Origin: Lacibacter luteus
GTDB taxonomy: Bacteria; Bacteroidota; Bacteroidia; Chitinophagales; Chitinophagaceae
NCBI RefSeq assembly: GCF_004118265.1
Contig: NZ_SDHW01000001.1
Span: 1,364,001-1,428,000, forward strand
Direction of reading: 5' to 3'
DNA length: 64,000 nt
Part shown: positions 39,156 to 48,288 of the stretch, in pieces
Position numbering within the stretch: the stretch's first letter is position 1
How the letters are laid out: every line of letters starts with the position of its first letter
Program-made: the position numbers and the translations under genes
Notes under the pieces: generated by a model
Told to the model about the DNA's origin: nothing
The model's database searches: none
What the model saw: the letters and a program-made list of their open reading frames with translations, nothing else

Positions 39156-40215
39156 TTTTTTCATATTGCACATCATAGTACTTCTGATAATCGCCACTTG
39201 TTACATGGTTGATCCATTCTTCATTGCTCAAATACCACTCTACTGTTTTTTCCAAACCTTCTTCAAATTGCAATGATGGACTCCAGCCTAATTCTTTATT
39301 GAGTTTGGTAGCATCAATTGCATAACGCAGATCATGACCTGCACGGTCTTTTACGTAAGTGATGAGCTTTGCACTATCTCCTTCTGCACGGCCAAGTTTT
39401 TTATCCATGATGCTGCAAAGCAAATGAACAAGATCAATATTTTTCCATTCGTTGAAACCGCCTACATTATAGCTTGCGCCAAGTTTGCCATTATGGAAAA
39501 TAGTATCAATTGCTCTTGCATGATCTTCCACAAACAACCAGTCACGCACATTCTCACCTTTACCATATACCGGCAATGGCTTGTTGTTTTTAATATTGTT
39601 GATCATTAACGGAATTAATTTCTCCGGAAAATGATGCGAACCATAGTTGTTGCTGCAATTGCTCATTACCACAGGCATACCATACGTATCATGATAAGCC
39701 ATCACAAAATGATCGGATGCTGCTTTTGATGCAGAGTATGGTGAATGCGGATCGTAAGGGGTTTCTTCGGTGAAGAAACCTGTTTCGCCTAATGAACCAT
39801 ATACTTCATCGGTTGATACATGATAGAAAAGTTTACCATCGTAGTTGCCGTTCCAATGCTTGCGACATGCGTTGAGCAAAATAGCTGTCCCCAGCACATT
39901 TGTTTTTACAAATGCTAACGGGTCAAGGATGCTACGATCAACATGACTTTCTGCTGCCAGATGGATCACAGCATCAAAATGATATTGATTGAATAACTCT
40001 TCAACACCAGCTTCGTCAGTAATGTCAATTTTAGCAAATGCATAATTCGGCTTTCCCTGCACATCTTTCAGATTCTCCAGGTTGCCTGCATAGGTTAATG
40101 CATCGCCATTTACAATTTTATAGTTGGCGTATTTATTTACAAACAAACGCACAACATGACTGCCGATAAATCCGGCGCCACCTGTTACTAAAATCGTTTT
40201 ATCAAACTTGCTCAT
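39151..40215 (-). CDS. rfbB: dTDP-glucose 4,6-dehydratase
   Basis: 354 residues, extended SDR. ILVTGGAGFIGSHVVR binds NAD, VSTDEVYGSLG and YSASKAASDH provide the Thr/Asp/Glu and Tyr/Lys of the active site, and SNNYGSHHFPEKLIP is characteristic of RmlB. It makes dTDP-4-keto-6-deoxyglucose from dTDP-glucose. The start codon overlaps the stop of the dehydrogenase upstream by one base, which indicates translational coupling. rfbA, which makes dTDP-glucose, is not in the window. Confidence 0.97.
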   Translation of the reverse strand: MSKFDKTILVTGGAGFIGSHVVRLFVNKYANYKIVNGDALTYAGNLENLKDVQGKPNYAFAKIDITDEAGVEELFNQYHFDAVIHLAAESHVDRSILDPLAFVKTNVLGTAILLNACRKHWNGNYDGKLFYHVSTDEVYGSLGETGFFTEETPYDPHSPYSASKAASDHFVMAYHDTYGMPVVMSNCSNNYGSHHFPEKLIPLMINNIKNNKPLPVYGKGENVRDWLFVEDHARAIDTIFHNGKLGASYNVGGFNEWKNIDLVHLLCSIMDKKLGRAEGDSAKLITYVKDRAGHDLRYAIDATKLNKELGWSPSLQFEEGLEKTVEWYLSNEEWINHVTSGDYQKYYDVQYEKR

Positions 40216-41504
40216 TATAAACTCCAGTATTTCAGTTTAGAAATTTTATTACGGTAAATGCCTTTCAAATCGGCAAACAATGCTTTTTCATTAGCAATGG
40301 AAGAAAGATACTCTTCCGAAAAGTCTTTGTAAGGATTGTGTGCTACGGCTAATACAATTGCATCATATCCTTTTCCAATTTCAGCCGCAAGGTTTAAACC
40401 ATATTCATGCTTCACCTCTTCGGCATCAGCATGCGGATCAACAAAATCAACAGCTACATTGTACTCCAGTAATTCTCTTACCATATCCGCCACTTTTGAA
40501 TTGCGGATATCAGACACGTTTTCCTTAAACGTTGCACCCAGCACCAGCACTTTTGCATTTGCTGCACTTGGTGCATTCTTAATGATATGTTGAATGATCT
40601 TCTTTGCAACATAACGGGGCATTTCATCATTTACAAAACGACCGCTTGCAATTACTTTTGAATTGTATCCCAGCTGTTGCGCTTTGTAGGTTAAGTAGTA
40701 AGGATCAACGCCAATGCAATGCCCACCAACCAAGCCCGGTGTGTATTTATGAAAGTTCCATTTGGTACCTGCTGCTTCCACCACATCAAAGGTGTTGATG
40801 CCGATACGATCAAAGATGATCGACAGTTCATTCATCAATGAAATATTGAGATCACGCTGTGCATTTTCAATGATCTTTCCTGCCTCGGCTACTTTAATGT
40901 TTGGAGCACGGTGCACACCAACTTTTACCACACTTTCGTACACGGCTGCAATTTCCTGTAACGATTCATCGCTGCAACCTGAAACAATTTTTACGGTGTT
41001 GCTTAGTGTATGATGTTTATCACCCGGATTGATACGTTCAGGTGAATAGCCTAGCTTGAAATCAACTTTACCTTTCAATCCACTGAACTGTTCAAGAATA
41101 GGCATACAATCATCCTCGGTACAACCCGGATAAGTTGTGCTTTCATAAACAACATAATCACCTTTCTTCAACACCTTCCCTACTGTTTCACTTGCTTTTT
41201 GCAAAGGCGTTAAGTCGGGTACTTTATGATCATCAACAGGCGTTGGTACTGTTACAATAAAGAACGATGCTTCTTTCAATACATTCACATCATCAGTAAA
41301 CAGAATGCTTCTGTTTGCAAACATATCAGCATCTACTTCCTTGCTGGGGTCTTCCTTGCGTTGCATCATAGCAATACGTTTGCTGTTGATGTCGAAACCG
41401 ATCACATCCATATGTGCAGCTAACTCCAATGCCAACGGCAATCCCACATAGCCCAAACCAACTACCGCTACTTTCTTTTCTTTATTGATTAATGATTGAT
41501 ACAT
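40215..41504 (-). CDS. UDP-N-acetylhexosamine 6-dehydrogenase (WbpA/TviB/WbpO type)
   Basis: 429 residues. VAVVGLGYVGLPLALELA binds NAD, and the catalytic Cys is in TPGLVGGHCIGVDPYYL, a sequence that marks the UDP-GlcNAc/GalNAc dehydrogenases rather than UDP-glucose dehydrogenase (which reads GYGGSCFPKD, as in ugd of this cluster). YSPERINPGD is also class-typical. The product would be a UDP-HexNAc uronic acid for an acidic surface glycan. Exact epimer preference cannot be told. It is followed, with a one-base overlap, by rfbB. Confidence 0.88.
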   Translation of the reverse strand: MYQSLINKEKKVAVVGLGYVGLPLALELAAHMDVIGFDINSKRIAMMQRKEDPSKEVDADMFANRSILFTDDVNVLKEASFFIVTVPTPVDDHKVPDLTPLQKASETVGKVLKKGDYVVYESTTYPGCTEDDCMPILEQFSGLKGKVDFKLGYSPERINPGDKHHTLSNTVKIVSGCSDESLQEIAAVYESVVKVGVHRAPNIKVAEAGKIIENAQRDLNISLMNELSIIFDRIGINTFDVVEAAGTKWNFHKYTPGLVGGHCIGVDPYYLTYKAQQLGYNSKVIASGRFVNDEMPRYVAKKIIQHIIKNAPSAANAKVLVLGATFKENVSDIRNSKVADMVRELLEYNVAVDFVDPHADAEEVKHEYGLNLAAEIGKGYDAIVLAVAHNPYKDFSEEYLSSIANEKALFADLKGIYRNKISKLKYWSL

Positions 41505-41510
41505 TCTCTT

Positions 41511-41587
41511 GATGTATGATTTCTGATTTAGGATCTCTGATTTAAACTCATCACTGATTACTCATTATTTATCACTTCATACTCACA
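41511..41587. repeat. Degenerate heptamer array between UDP-HexNAc dehydrogenase and UXS genes
   Basis: In sevens from 41511: GATGTAT, GATTTCT, GATTTAG, GATCTCT, GATTTAA, ACTCATC, ACTGATT, ACTCATT, ATTTATC, ACTTCAT, ACTCACA. It fills the whole 67-nt spacer and runs about 16 nt into the last codons of the UDP-xylose synthase gene, again with a change of sense in the middle. Confidence 0.75.
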
Positions 41588-42555
41588 AATTCCTTCGGTT
41601 GTTTTACCCACTCTTCCTGCGGAAGATTTTTGAAATACTCGTACGTAATTTTTAATCCTTCAGCACGTGCCACTTTCGGTTCCCAGCCAAGTATTTCTTT
41701 TGCTTTTGTAATATCTGGTTGACGTTGTTTCGGATCATCAACCGGCAACGGCTTATAAACGATCTTTTGTGATGTTCCCGTAAGTTTAATTACTTCTTCT
41801 GCAAACTCTTTCAATGTAATTTCAGCAGGGTTACCAATATTCACCGGCATATCATATTCGCTCATGAGCAAACGGTAAATACCTTCAACCAGGTCATCTA
41901 CGTAACAGAAACTTCTTGTCTGGCTACCATCACCAAACACTGTTAAGTCTTCGCCACGCAACGCCTGTCCGATGAATGCAGGCAATGCACGACCATCATT
42001 GAGTCGCATACGTGGACCGTATGTGTTGAAGATGCGGATGATCCTTGTCTGCACACCATGAAAGCGGTTATACGCCATCGTAATGCTTTCCATGAAACGT
42101 TTTGCTTCATCGTACACACCACGTGGACCAACAGGATTTACATTGCCCCAATATTCTTCTGTTTGCGGATGTACCAACGGGTCACCGTACACTTCTGATG
42201 TAGACGCAACAAGAATGCGTGCACCTTTTGCTTTCGCTAAACCCAAACAGTTATGCGTACCATGTGCACCAACTTTCAATGTCTGGATCGGAATTTTTAA
42301 ATAATCGATCGGACTTGCAGGTGATGCGAAGTGCAGGATATAATCGAGCTTACCGGAAATGTGAATGAACTTGGTGATATCGTGATGATAAAACTCAAAT
42401 TGTTCGAGATTGAATAAGTGTTCAATATTCTTCAAATCACCAGTGATAAGATTATCCATTGCAATTACATGAAAGCCTTCTTTAATTGCACGGTCGCATA
42501 AATGCGAGCCAAGAAAACCTGCAGCACCTGTAATTAAAATCCGTTTACGATCCAT
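41572..42555 (-). CDS. UDP-glucuronate decarboxylase (UDP-xylose synthase)
   Basis: 327 residues. [16 protein letters not shown] binds [15 protein letters not shown] and the catalytic YDEAKRFME are hallmarks of UXS enzymes, as is [18 protein letters not shown]. It turns UDP-glucuronate, supplied by the ugd gene directly upstream, into UDP-xylose. The last codons (VSMK) are encoded by heptamer-repeat DNA, so the C-terminus may vary between relatives. 31 nt behind ugd. Confidence 0.94.
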   Translation of the reverse strand: MDRKRILITGAAGFLGSHLCDRAIKEGFHVIAMDNLITGDLKNIEHLFNLEQFEFYHHDITKFIHISGKLDYILHFASPASPIDYLKIPIQTLKVGAHGTHNCLGLAKAKGARILVASTSEVYGDPLVHPQTEEYWGNVNPVGPRGVYDEAKRFMESITMAYNRFHGVQTRIIRIFNTYGPRMRLNDGRALPAFIGQALRGEDLTVFGDGSQTRSFCYVDDLVEGIYRLLMSEYDMPVNIGNPAEITLKEFAEEVIKLTGTSQKIVYKPLPVDDPKQRQPDITKAKEILGWEPKVARAEGLKITYEYFKNLPQEEWVKQPKEFVSMK

Positions 42556-42586
42556 TGTATTTTGTTATGCGTTGGTTGTTGTTAAA

Positions 42587-43897
42587 TTATTTTACTGCTT
42601 CACGGCCTACACTTTCGTAGAAGAAACCAAGTTCTTTCATTTGTGTTCTGTCATAGACATTGCGTCCATCAAACACAACTTTATTCTTAAGCATAGAGGT
42701 GATCTTTTCAAACTCCGGTGTACGGAATTCACTCCACTCTGTTGCAATGATCAATGCATCTGCATTTTCCAATGCATCGTACTGACTTTCTGCAAAATCA
42801 ATCTTATCGCCTACAAGTTGTTTTACATTCGGCATTGCTTCAGGATCGTATGCATGTACCGTTGCTCCAGCCTCTGTTAATGCATCGATCATGTATAAAG
42901 CCGGTGCTTCACGAATGTCATCGGTATTTGGTTTGAATGCCAATCCCCATAATGCAAAACGTTTTCCTTTCAGATCATTATTAAAGTATGCGTTGATCTT
43001 TGGCATGAGGAACAATTTCTGTTCCTCATTCACCTTCATCACTGCATTCAAAATTTCAAAATCATAACTCACTTCGCTTGATGACTTCACCAATGCCTGT
43101 ACATCTTTCGGGAAACAACTTCCGCCATAACCAATACCAGGGAAGAGAAAACGCTTGCCAATACGCTCATCACTGCCAATTCCTTTACGCACCATATCCA
43201 CATCGGCACCAAGGCGTTCGCATAAACGGGCAATTTCATTCATGAAAGAGATCTTCACTGCTAAAAAAGAGTTCGCTGCATATTTCGTCAGTTCAGCACT
43301 TTTCTCATCCATAAAAATTACCGGGTTACCACTGCGCACAAAGGGTGCATACAGATCGGTCATGATCTTTTTTGCACGATCATCGCTTGTACCAACAACC
43401 ACACGATCAGGTTTCATAAAATCGTCTACTGCTACACCTTCACGCAAAAACTCAGGGTTACTCACCACAGCAAATTCACCTTTGAAGTTTTTTGCAATGG
43501 CAGCCTGCACTTTATCAGCAGTACCAACAGGCACTGTACTCTTATCAACGATAACTTTATAGTCAGTAAGAATTTTTCCAAGATCATCAGCTACACCTAA
43601 AATGTATTTCAGATCAGCACTGCCATCTTCACCGGGAGGTGTTGGCAACGCAAGAAATATGATAGTTGTATCTTTTACACCTTCCGCAAGGTTGGTTGTA
43701 AAATGCAAACGATCTTCTTTTAAGTTGCGGAGAAATATTTTTTCCAAACCGGGTTCATAAATGGTGATCTGCCCGTTCGATAATTTTTCTACTTTGCTTT
43801 TATCAATATCAACACATGTTACCTGGTTGCCTGTTTCTGCAAAACAAGTTCCTGTTACGAGACCTACATAACCTGTTCCTACGACTGCGATTTTCAT
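42587..43897 (-). CDS. ugd: UDP-glucose 6-dehydrogenase
   Basis: 436 residues. IAVVGTGYVGLVTGTCFAE binds NAD, and the catalytic Cys lies in PGIGYGGSCFPKDVQAL. It oxidises UDP-glucose twice to UDP-glucuronate, the substrate of the UXS enzyme encoded next. It lies 12 nt behind the aminotransferase gene. Confidence 0.96.
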   Translation of the reverse strand: MKIAVVGTGYVGLVTGTCFAETGNQVTCVDIDKSKVEKLSNGQITIYEPGLEKIFLRNLKEDRLHFTTNLAEGVKDTTIIFLALPTPPGEDGSADLKYILGVADDLGKILTDYKVIVDKSTVPVGTADKVQAAIAKNFKGEFAVVSNPEFLREGVAVDDFMKPDRVVVGTSDDRAKKIMTDLYAPFVRSGNPVIFMDEKSAELTKYAANSFLAVKISFMNEIARLCERLGADVDMVRKGIGSDERIGKRFLFPGIGYGGSCFPKDVQALVKSSSEVSYDFEILNAVMKVNEEQKLFLMPKINAYFNNDLKGKRFALWGLAFKPNTDDIREAPALYMIDALTEAGATVHAYDPEAMPNVKQLVGDKIDFAESQYDALENADALIIATEWSEFRTPEFEKITSMLKNKVVFDGRNVYDRTQMKELGFFYESVGREAVK

Positions 43898-43909
43898 TTG
43901 TTGCTTTCT

Positions 43910-45061
43910 TTATTTTTTGGAGTTGAGATAAGTTAAAACATGACTGCTGATGAACTGCAATTGTTCTTCTTCCAGTTCTGTGTGCATTGGTAATGATATA
44001 ACACGATCGGTCAACCAATCGGTAATGGGCAAATTAAAATCTGCACCACCAAAAGATGCAAACATTTGTTGACGGTGAGCCGGCACCGGGTAATAGATCA
44101 TAGATGGAATTTTTTGCTCAGCTAAATAAGCATTCAATCCATTTCTTATTTCGGCTACGTTTTCAAAACCATCCAGCGTTAATGTGTATTGGTGAAACAC
44201 ATGATTACTGTAAGGCGCACGATAAGGCGTTGCAATATTTGCATGACCTGCAAATGCAGCATCGTAATAATCAGCAGCCTTGCGACGTGCAGCAATGTAT
44301 TCATCTAACTTTTTAAGCTTGATCTTTAATACCGCAGCTTGCACTGTATCTAAACGTGAGTTGCAACCAACCACTTCGTGATAGTAACGCACTTTTTGTC
44401 CATGATTCGCCACCATCTTCAATTGTTCAGCCAATGCATCATCGTTGGTGAACATTGCACCGCCATCGCCATAGCAACCTAAATTCTTCGAGGGGAAGAA
44501 AGAAGTACATCCAATTGTACCGATTGAACCTGTTTTCTTTTTAGTACCATCAGGAAAAGTGTAATCTGCACCAATTGCCTGAGCATTGTCTTCGATAACA
44601 TAAAGATTATGTTCGGATGCAATTTTCATGATCTCATCCATATTGGCTGTGTGGCCATAAAGATGAACCGGAACGATTGCTTTTGTTTTTGGGGTGATTG
44701 CTTTACGGATCGCTTCCGGATCGATACAGAATGTTTTCGGATCAACTTCAACAAACACCGGTTTCAGACGGAGCAAAGCCACTACTTCCACCGTAGCAAT
44801 GTAGGTAAAGGAAGCCGTGATCACTTCATCGCCGGGTTGCAATCCCAAAGCCATCATGGCAATCTGCAATGCATCGGTTCCGTTAGCACAGGGAATGGTA
44901 TGTTTTACACCCAGATAATCGTTAAGACCAGCCGCCAAATCCTGAATGGGTTTGCCTCCGATAAAAGCTGTACTGTCGAGAACATCTAAAATAGCAACAT
45001 CCACTTCCTGCTTAATTGCAAGGTATTGCTGCTTGAGATCAACCATCTGTATAGGTCGCAT
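43910..45061 (-). CDS. DegT/DnrJ/EryC1 sugar aminotransferase (WbpE-like)
   Basis: 383 residues, PLP-dependent. The cofactor Lys is in TSFFPSKNLGCYGDGGA, and IEDNAQAIGADY carries the PLP-contacting Asp. FIGGKPIQDLAAGL and GTDALQIAMMALGL are conserved family segments. The close match of the Lys region to WbpE-type enzymes suggests amination of a 3-keto UDP-HexNAc uronic acid, which would fit the UDP-HexNAc dehydrogenase in the same operon; however the oxidoreductase (WbpB) and acetyltransferase (WbpD) of that route are not here. First gene of the operon. Confidence 0.85.
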   Translation of the reverse strand: MRPIQMVDLKQQYLAIKQEVDVAILDVLDSTAFIGGKPIQDLAAGLNDYLGVKHTIPCANGTDALQIAMMALGLQPGDEVITASFTYIATVEVVALLRLKPVFVEVDPKTFCIDPEAIRKAITPKTKAIVPVHLYGHTANMDEIMKIASEHNLYVIEDNAQAIGADYTFPDGTKKKTGSIGTIGCTSFFPSKNLGCYGDGGAMFTNDDALAEQLKMVANHGQKVRYYHEVVGCNSRLDTVQAAVLKIKLKKLDEYIAARRKAADYYDAAFAGHANIATPYRAPYSNHVFHQYTLTLDGFENVAEIRNGLNAYLAEQKIPSMIYYPVPAHRQQMFASFGGADFNLPITDWLTDRVISLPMHTELEEEQLQFISSHVLTYLNSKK

Positions 45062-45221
45062 AAATAAGCTTGTTTAAACGGTGGCGAAAGTACGGCAAAA
45101 AAGGCGTTTGGCGTTCCTAATTCCGTGTAAGATTTGACCAATTGTAGCTGCTAATAAAGCATTTCAAATTGACTGAAACAGCATTTGGTTTTATCTTAGC
45201 AATTAATTAAGCTATTCACCA

Positions 45222-46955
45222 ATGAAATTAACTATGAAACTTTTCAAAACCATGAATAAGATCCTATTGACAATTAGCATCCTTTTGTTGAACTCCAACC
45301 CTGGTTTTACACAAACCTTTGATATGGCAAAGCAATTTGGTGGCACTTCTAACGATGCGGTATATGCAATTGCTGTAGATGCTTCAGGGAATATTTACAG
45401 TAGTGGTGCTTTTAATGGTACTGCAGACTTCGATCCCGGACCAGGAGTATTTAACTTAACTTCTGCAGGTCAAGAAGAGATTTTTGTAACGAAACTAAAT
45501 GCTGCAGGAAATCTGATATGGGCAAAGAAATTAGGTGGCGCAGGACGTGAAGGTGGCAGAAGTCTCGCAATCGACGCTTCAGGAAATGTTGTTATAACAG
45601 GAGCATATAATGGAACCGCCGATTTTGATCCCGGACCAAATGATTATTTACTTACACCCGTAGGAAGTTGGGATATATTTGTCGTTAAACTAAGCAGCAA
45701 TGGTGATTTTGTCTGGGCAAGTTCTTACGGCGGATCAACTGAAGAAGATCGTGGATTGGGTATAGCTACAAGTTCGTCCGGGGATGTTTATGTAACTGGC
45801 AGCTTTAAGGGAACTGTTGATTTCAATCCAAGTCCTTCTGTGTTTAATCTTACCGCAGACTATATCGATGCTTTTGTTTTAAAACTAAAGGCAGATGGAA
45901 GTTTTGATTGGGCAAAAAAAATGGGGGGCATTTATACTGATATGGGTAATTCAATTACGGTAGATGCCTCTGGATTTGTTTACACCACAGGTACTTTCCG
46001 TGGCTTAAATTGTGATTACGATCCGGGCGAAGGAACTGCTTATTTAAATACCTATGGCGATTCTGAAGGTTTCATTTTAAAACTTAGCTCTACTGGAAAT
46101 TTTGTTTGGGTGAAGCAATTTACTACAGGCGCATTTGATTACAGTGTTGCAAATTCTATTGCGGCCGACGCTAATGGAAATGCATACATAACCGGAACAT
46201 TTAAAGGTGCTACAGACTTTGATCCGGGAGCTGGCAATACAACAATCAGGGCTGGTGGATTAAATGATGGGTTTTTGGTTAAGCTAAACAACGACGGCAA
46301 TTTTGTTTGGGCAAAACAACTAGGAGGCTGTCAAATTGAAGACTATGGTACATCCGTTGTAGTAGATGCACAGGGCAATGTCTATACAACCGGCATATTT
46401 CAATATATAGCTGATTTCAATCCAGGAACAGGAGTATATAATCTTCAATCATCTGGAGCAATTGATGGTTTTATCAGTAAACTTACAACCAACGGTGAGT
46501 TTGTTTGGGCAATGCACATTGGCGGAGCTGGAAACGACTATGGATGGGCAATAACTTTGGATGGATCAGGCAACTTTTATACTGCAGGCCATTTCGACGC
46601 CACCTCTAATTTCAATTGGGGAGGAACAACCCAAAATCTTGTTTCAAATGGATTGGCTGATGGATTTATTCTCAAGTTTACACAAACCACAACAGGAATA
46701 ATTGAAGCAAATTTCGATAGTAAAATAAATATTCTACCCAATCCAACTTATGGCAACCTGCAAATAAATTTGGGTAAAAGATATAATGATGTATCGGTTC
46801 GCATTAATAATCTAAACGGACAAACAATAGCTACAAAGAAATATGGATCAACCAATTTATTAGAGTTAAATATTGATGCCCCGGCAGGTTTATATATTGT
46901 AGAAGTTGTAGCCGAAAAAAAATACAAAGCACGTATTAAAATAATTAAGAATTAA
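45222..46955 (+). CDS. SBBP-repeat seven-bladed beta-propeller with T9SS type A tail
   Basis: 577 residues: signal peptide to about residue 30 (NPGFTQ), then about seven 65-residue repeats of the form FDPGPGVFNLT ... VTKLNAAGNLIWAKKLGG ... SLAIDASGNVVITGAYNGTAD, then a sorting domain from about residue 505 (INILPNPTYGNLQ ... GLYIVEVVAEKK). The first repeat is only a second half (AKQFGG ... GAFNGTAD) and the last only a first half (FNWGG ... LKF), so the two ends would close one blade, giving a seven-bladed ring. Asp/Asn-rich FDPG loops may bind calcium. Probably a secreted or surface adhesion or binding protein; ligand unknown. Divergent from the nucleotide-sugar operon; the 160-nt gap has no clear promoter. 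Confidence 0.85.
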   Translation: MKLTMKLFKTMNKILLTISILLLNSNPGFTQTFDMAKQFGGTSNDAVYAIAVDASGNIYSSGAFNGTADFDPGPGVFNLTSAGQEEIFVTKLNAAGNLIWAKKLGGAGREGGRSLAIDASGNVVITGAYNGTADFDPGPNDYLLTPVGSWDIFVVKLSSNGDFVWASSYGGSTEEDRGLGIATSSSGDVYVTGSFKGTVDFNPSPSVFNLTADYIDAFVLKLKADGSFDWAKKMGGIYTDMGNSITVDASGFVYTTGTFRGLNCDYDPGEGTAYLNTYGDSEGFILKLSSTGNFVWVKQFTTGAFDYSVANSIAADANGNAYITGTFKGATDFDPGAGNTTIRAGGLNDGFLVKLNNDGNFVWAKQLGGCQIEDYGTSVVVDAQGNVYTTGIFQYIADFNPGTGVYNLQSSGAIDGFISKLTTNGEFVWAMHIGGAGNDYGWAITLDGSGNFYTAGHFDATSNFNWGGTTQNLVSNGLADGFILKFTQTTTGIIEANFDSKINILPNPTYGNLQINLGKRYNDVSVRINNLNGQTIATKKYGSTNLLELNIDAPAGLYIVEVVAEKKYKARIKIIKN

Positions 46956-47040
46956 AACAAAAAAGCTTTCAGATAAAATCCTCACTTTAATTAAAAGAAA
47001 CTAAGACCTTTGTGTAATAACACACAAATCAAGTTTTAGC

Positions 47041-48288
47041 GTGATCGCTTATTATCAACTTTTTCTTTTTCTATATCGAGCATTCATTAGCATTGCCGCC
47101 ACCCGTAACAGCAAAGCCAAAAAATGGGTAGAAGGCAGGAAAAACTGGCAACAACAACTGAGTTCAAACTGGAAAACAGAACCCGGCAACTCTATTGTTT
47201 GGATGCATTGTGCCTCCCTGGGGGAATTTGAACAAGGAAGACCAATACTGGAAGAAATCAAAACCCAAAATCCAAATTCCAAAATCCTGCTCACCTTCTT
47301 TTCTCCTTCGGGTTACGAAATACGAAAGAATTATAACGGTGCCGATCATGTAATGTACCTGCCGATGGATGGAGCTTCAAACGCAAAACAATTTCTTGAT
47401 CTTATTCAGCCAGACTTAGCCGTTTTTGTAAAGTATGAGTTCTGGCATTATTACCTGGCAGAGCTGAAAAGCAGAAACATCGAAACAATATTAGTTTCAG
47501 GGATATTTCGTCCGTCGCAGCCTTTCTTTCAATGGTGGGGAAGTTTCCATCGAAACATGCTGCAAAATTTTTCTCACCTGTTTGTACAAAATGCTGCTTC
47601 AAAAGAATTATTAGATGGTATTGGTTTAGCTGGTAAAACAACTGTTGCGGGAGATACACGTTTCGATCGGGTAATTGCTTTGGCTGAACAATGGCAACCC
47701 GTTGAAATTGCCGATGCATTTTGCGGAACTGATCCCATAATCGTTGCAGGCAGTACATGGGCAGAAGATGAAACTATCCTTGCTGAATGGATGAAGAGTA
47801 ACAATCGGTACAAACTCATCATTGCACCACACGAGATAAAGGCCGAAAATATCAGTCGACTAAAAACACTCTTCACAAACTCAATTACATTCTCAGAACT
47901 ATCTACTCATAACCCTCAACCCATGACTCATAACTGTCTTATAATTGACAACATCGGCTACCTCTCTCGCCTCTACAAATACGCAACTGTTTGTTATGTT
48001 GGCGGAGGCTTCAATAAAAGCGGCCATCATAATATCTTAGAAGCTGCCGTGTATGGCAAGCCCGTCATCACCGGACCCAACTTCGAAAAGTTTCAAGAAA
48101 GTGTTGATCTGAAAAAGCTTGGTGGAAGTTCTACCATCAGCAATACAAAAGAGTTAATAGACGTAATGGGACAAATGGATATTTCAGCAGCTTCAACAAT
48201 TGCAGAAAACTATGTAAAGGAAAATGCAGGAGCAACGGCGGCCATACTTAAATGGCTTCAGGAGAAACGTCTTTTCACCAATGCATAA
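47041..48288 (+). CDS. waaA: 3-deoxy-D-manno-octulosonic acid (Kdo) transferase
   Basis: 415 residues with a GTG start (MIAYYQLFLFLYRAFISIAA); no ATG lies in frame upstream. The N-terminal membrane anchor is followed by WVEGRKNW, the catalytic base region HCASLGEFEQGRPI, and the C-terminal CMP-Kdo domain with CYVGGGFNKSGHHNILEAAVYGKPV (position about 320-345). It adds Kdo to lipid IVA in lipopolysaccharide synthesis. Two stretches, codons about 72-83 and 285-298, are made of heptamer-type repeat DNA and code for KTQNPNSK and LSTHNPQPMTHN. The last 31 bases overlap the end of the unknown gene on the other strand. Confidence 0.93.
   Translation: MIAYYQLFLFLYRAFISIAATRNSKAKKWVEGRKNWQQQLSSNWKTEPGNSIVWMHCASLGEFEQGRPILEEIKTQNPNSKILLTFFSPSGYEIRKNYNGADHVMYLPMDGASNAKQFLDLIQPDLAVFVKYEFWHYYLAELKSRNIETILVSGIFRPSQPFFQWWGSFHRNMLQNFSHLFVQNAASKELLDGIGLAGKTTVAGDTRFDRVIALAEQWQPVEIADAFCGTDPIIVAGSTWAEDETILAEWMKSNNRYKLIIAPHEIKAENISRLKTLFTNSITFSELSTHNPQPMTHNCLIIDNIGYLSRLYKYATVCYVGGGFNKSGHHNILEAAVYGKPVITGPNFEKFQESVDLKKLGGSSTISNTKELIDVMGQMDISAASTIAENYVKENAGATAAILKWLQEKRLFTNA
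47255..47289. repeat. Heptamer repeat inside waaA (first)
   Basis: AAATCAA, AACCCAA, AATCCAA, ATTCCAA, AATCCTG in steps of seven. Because 7 is not a multiple of 3 the amino-acid sequence does not repeat. The reading frame stays open. Confidence 0.65.
47894..47934. repeat. Heptamer repeat inside waaA (second)
   Basis: CAGAACT, ATCTACT, CATAACC, CTCAACC, CATGACT, CATAACT in steps of seven, coding for a short linker ahead of the conserved IIDNIGYLSRLY segment. Compared with other WaaA proteins it looks like a small insertion. Confidence 0.65.
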
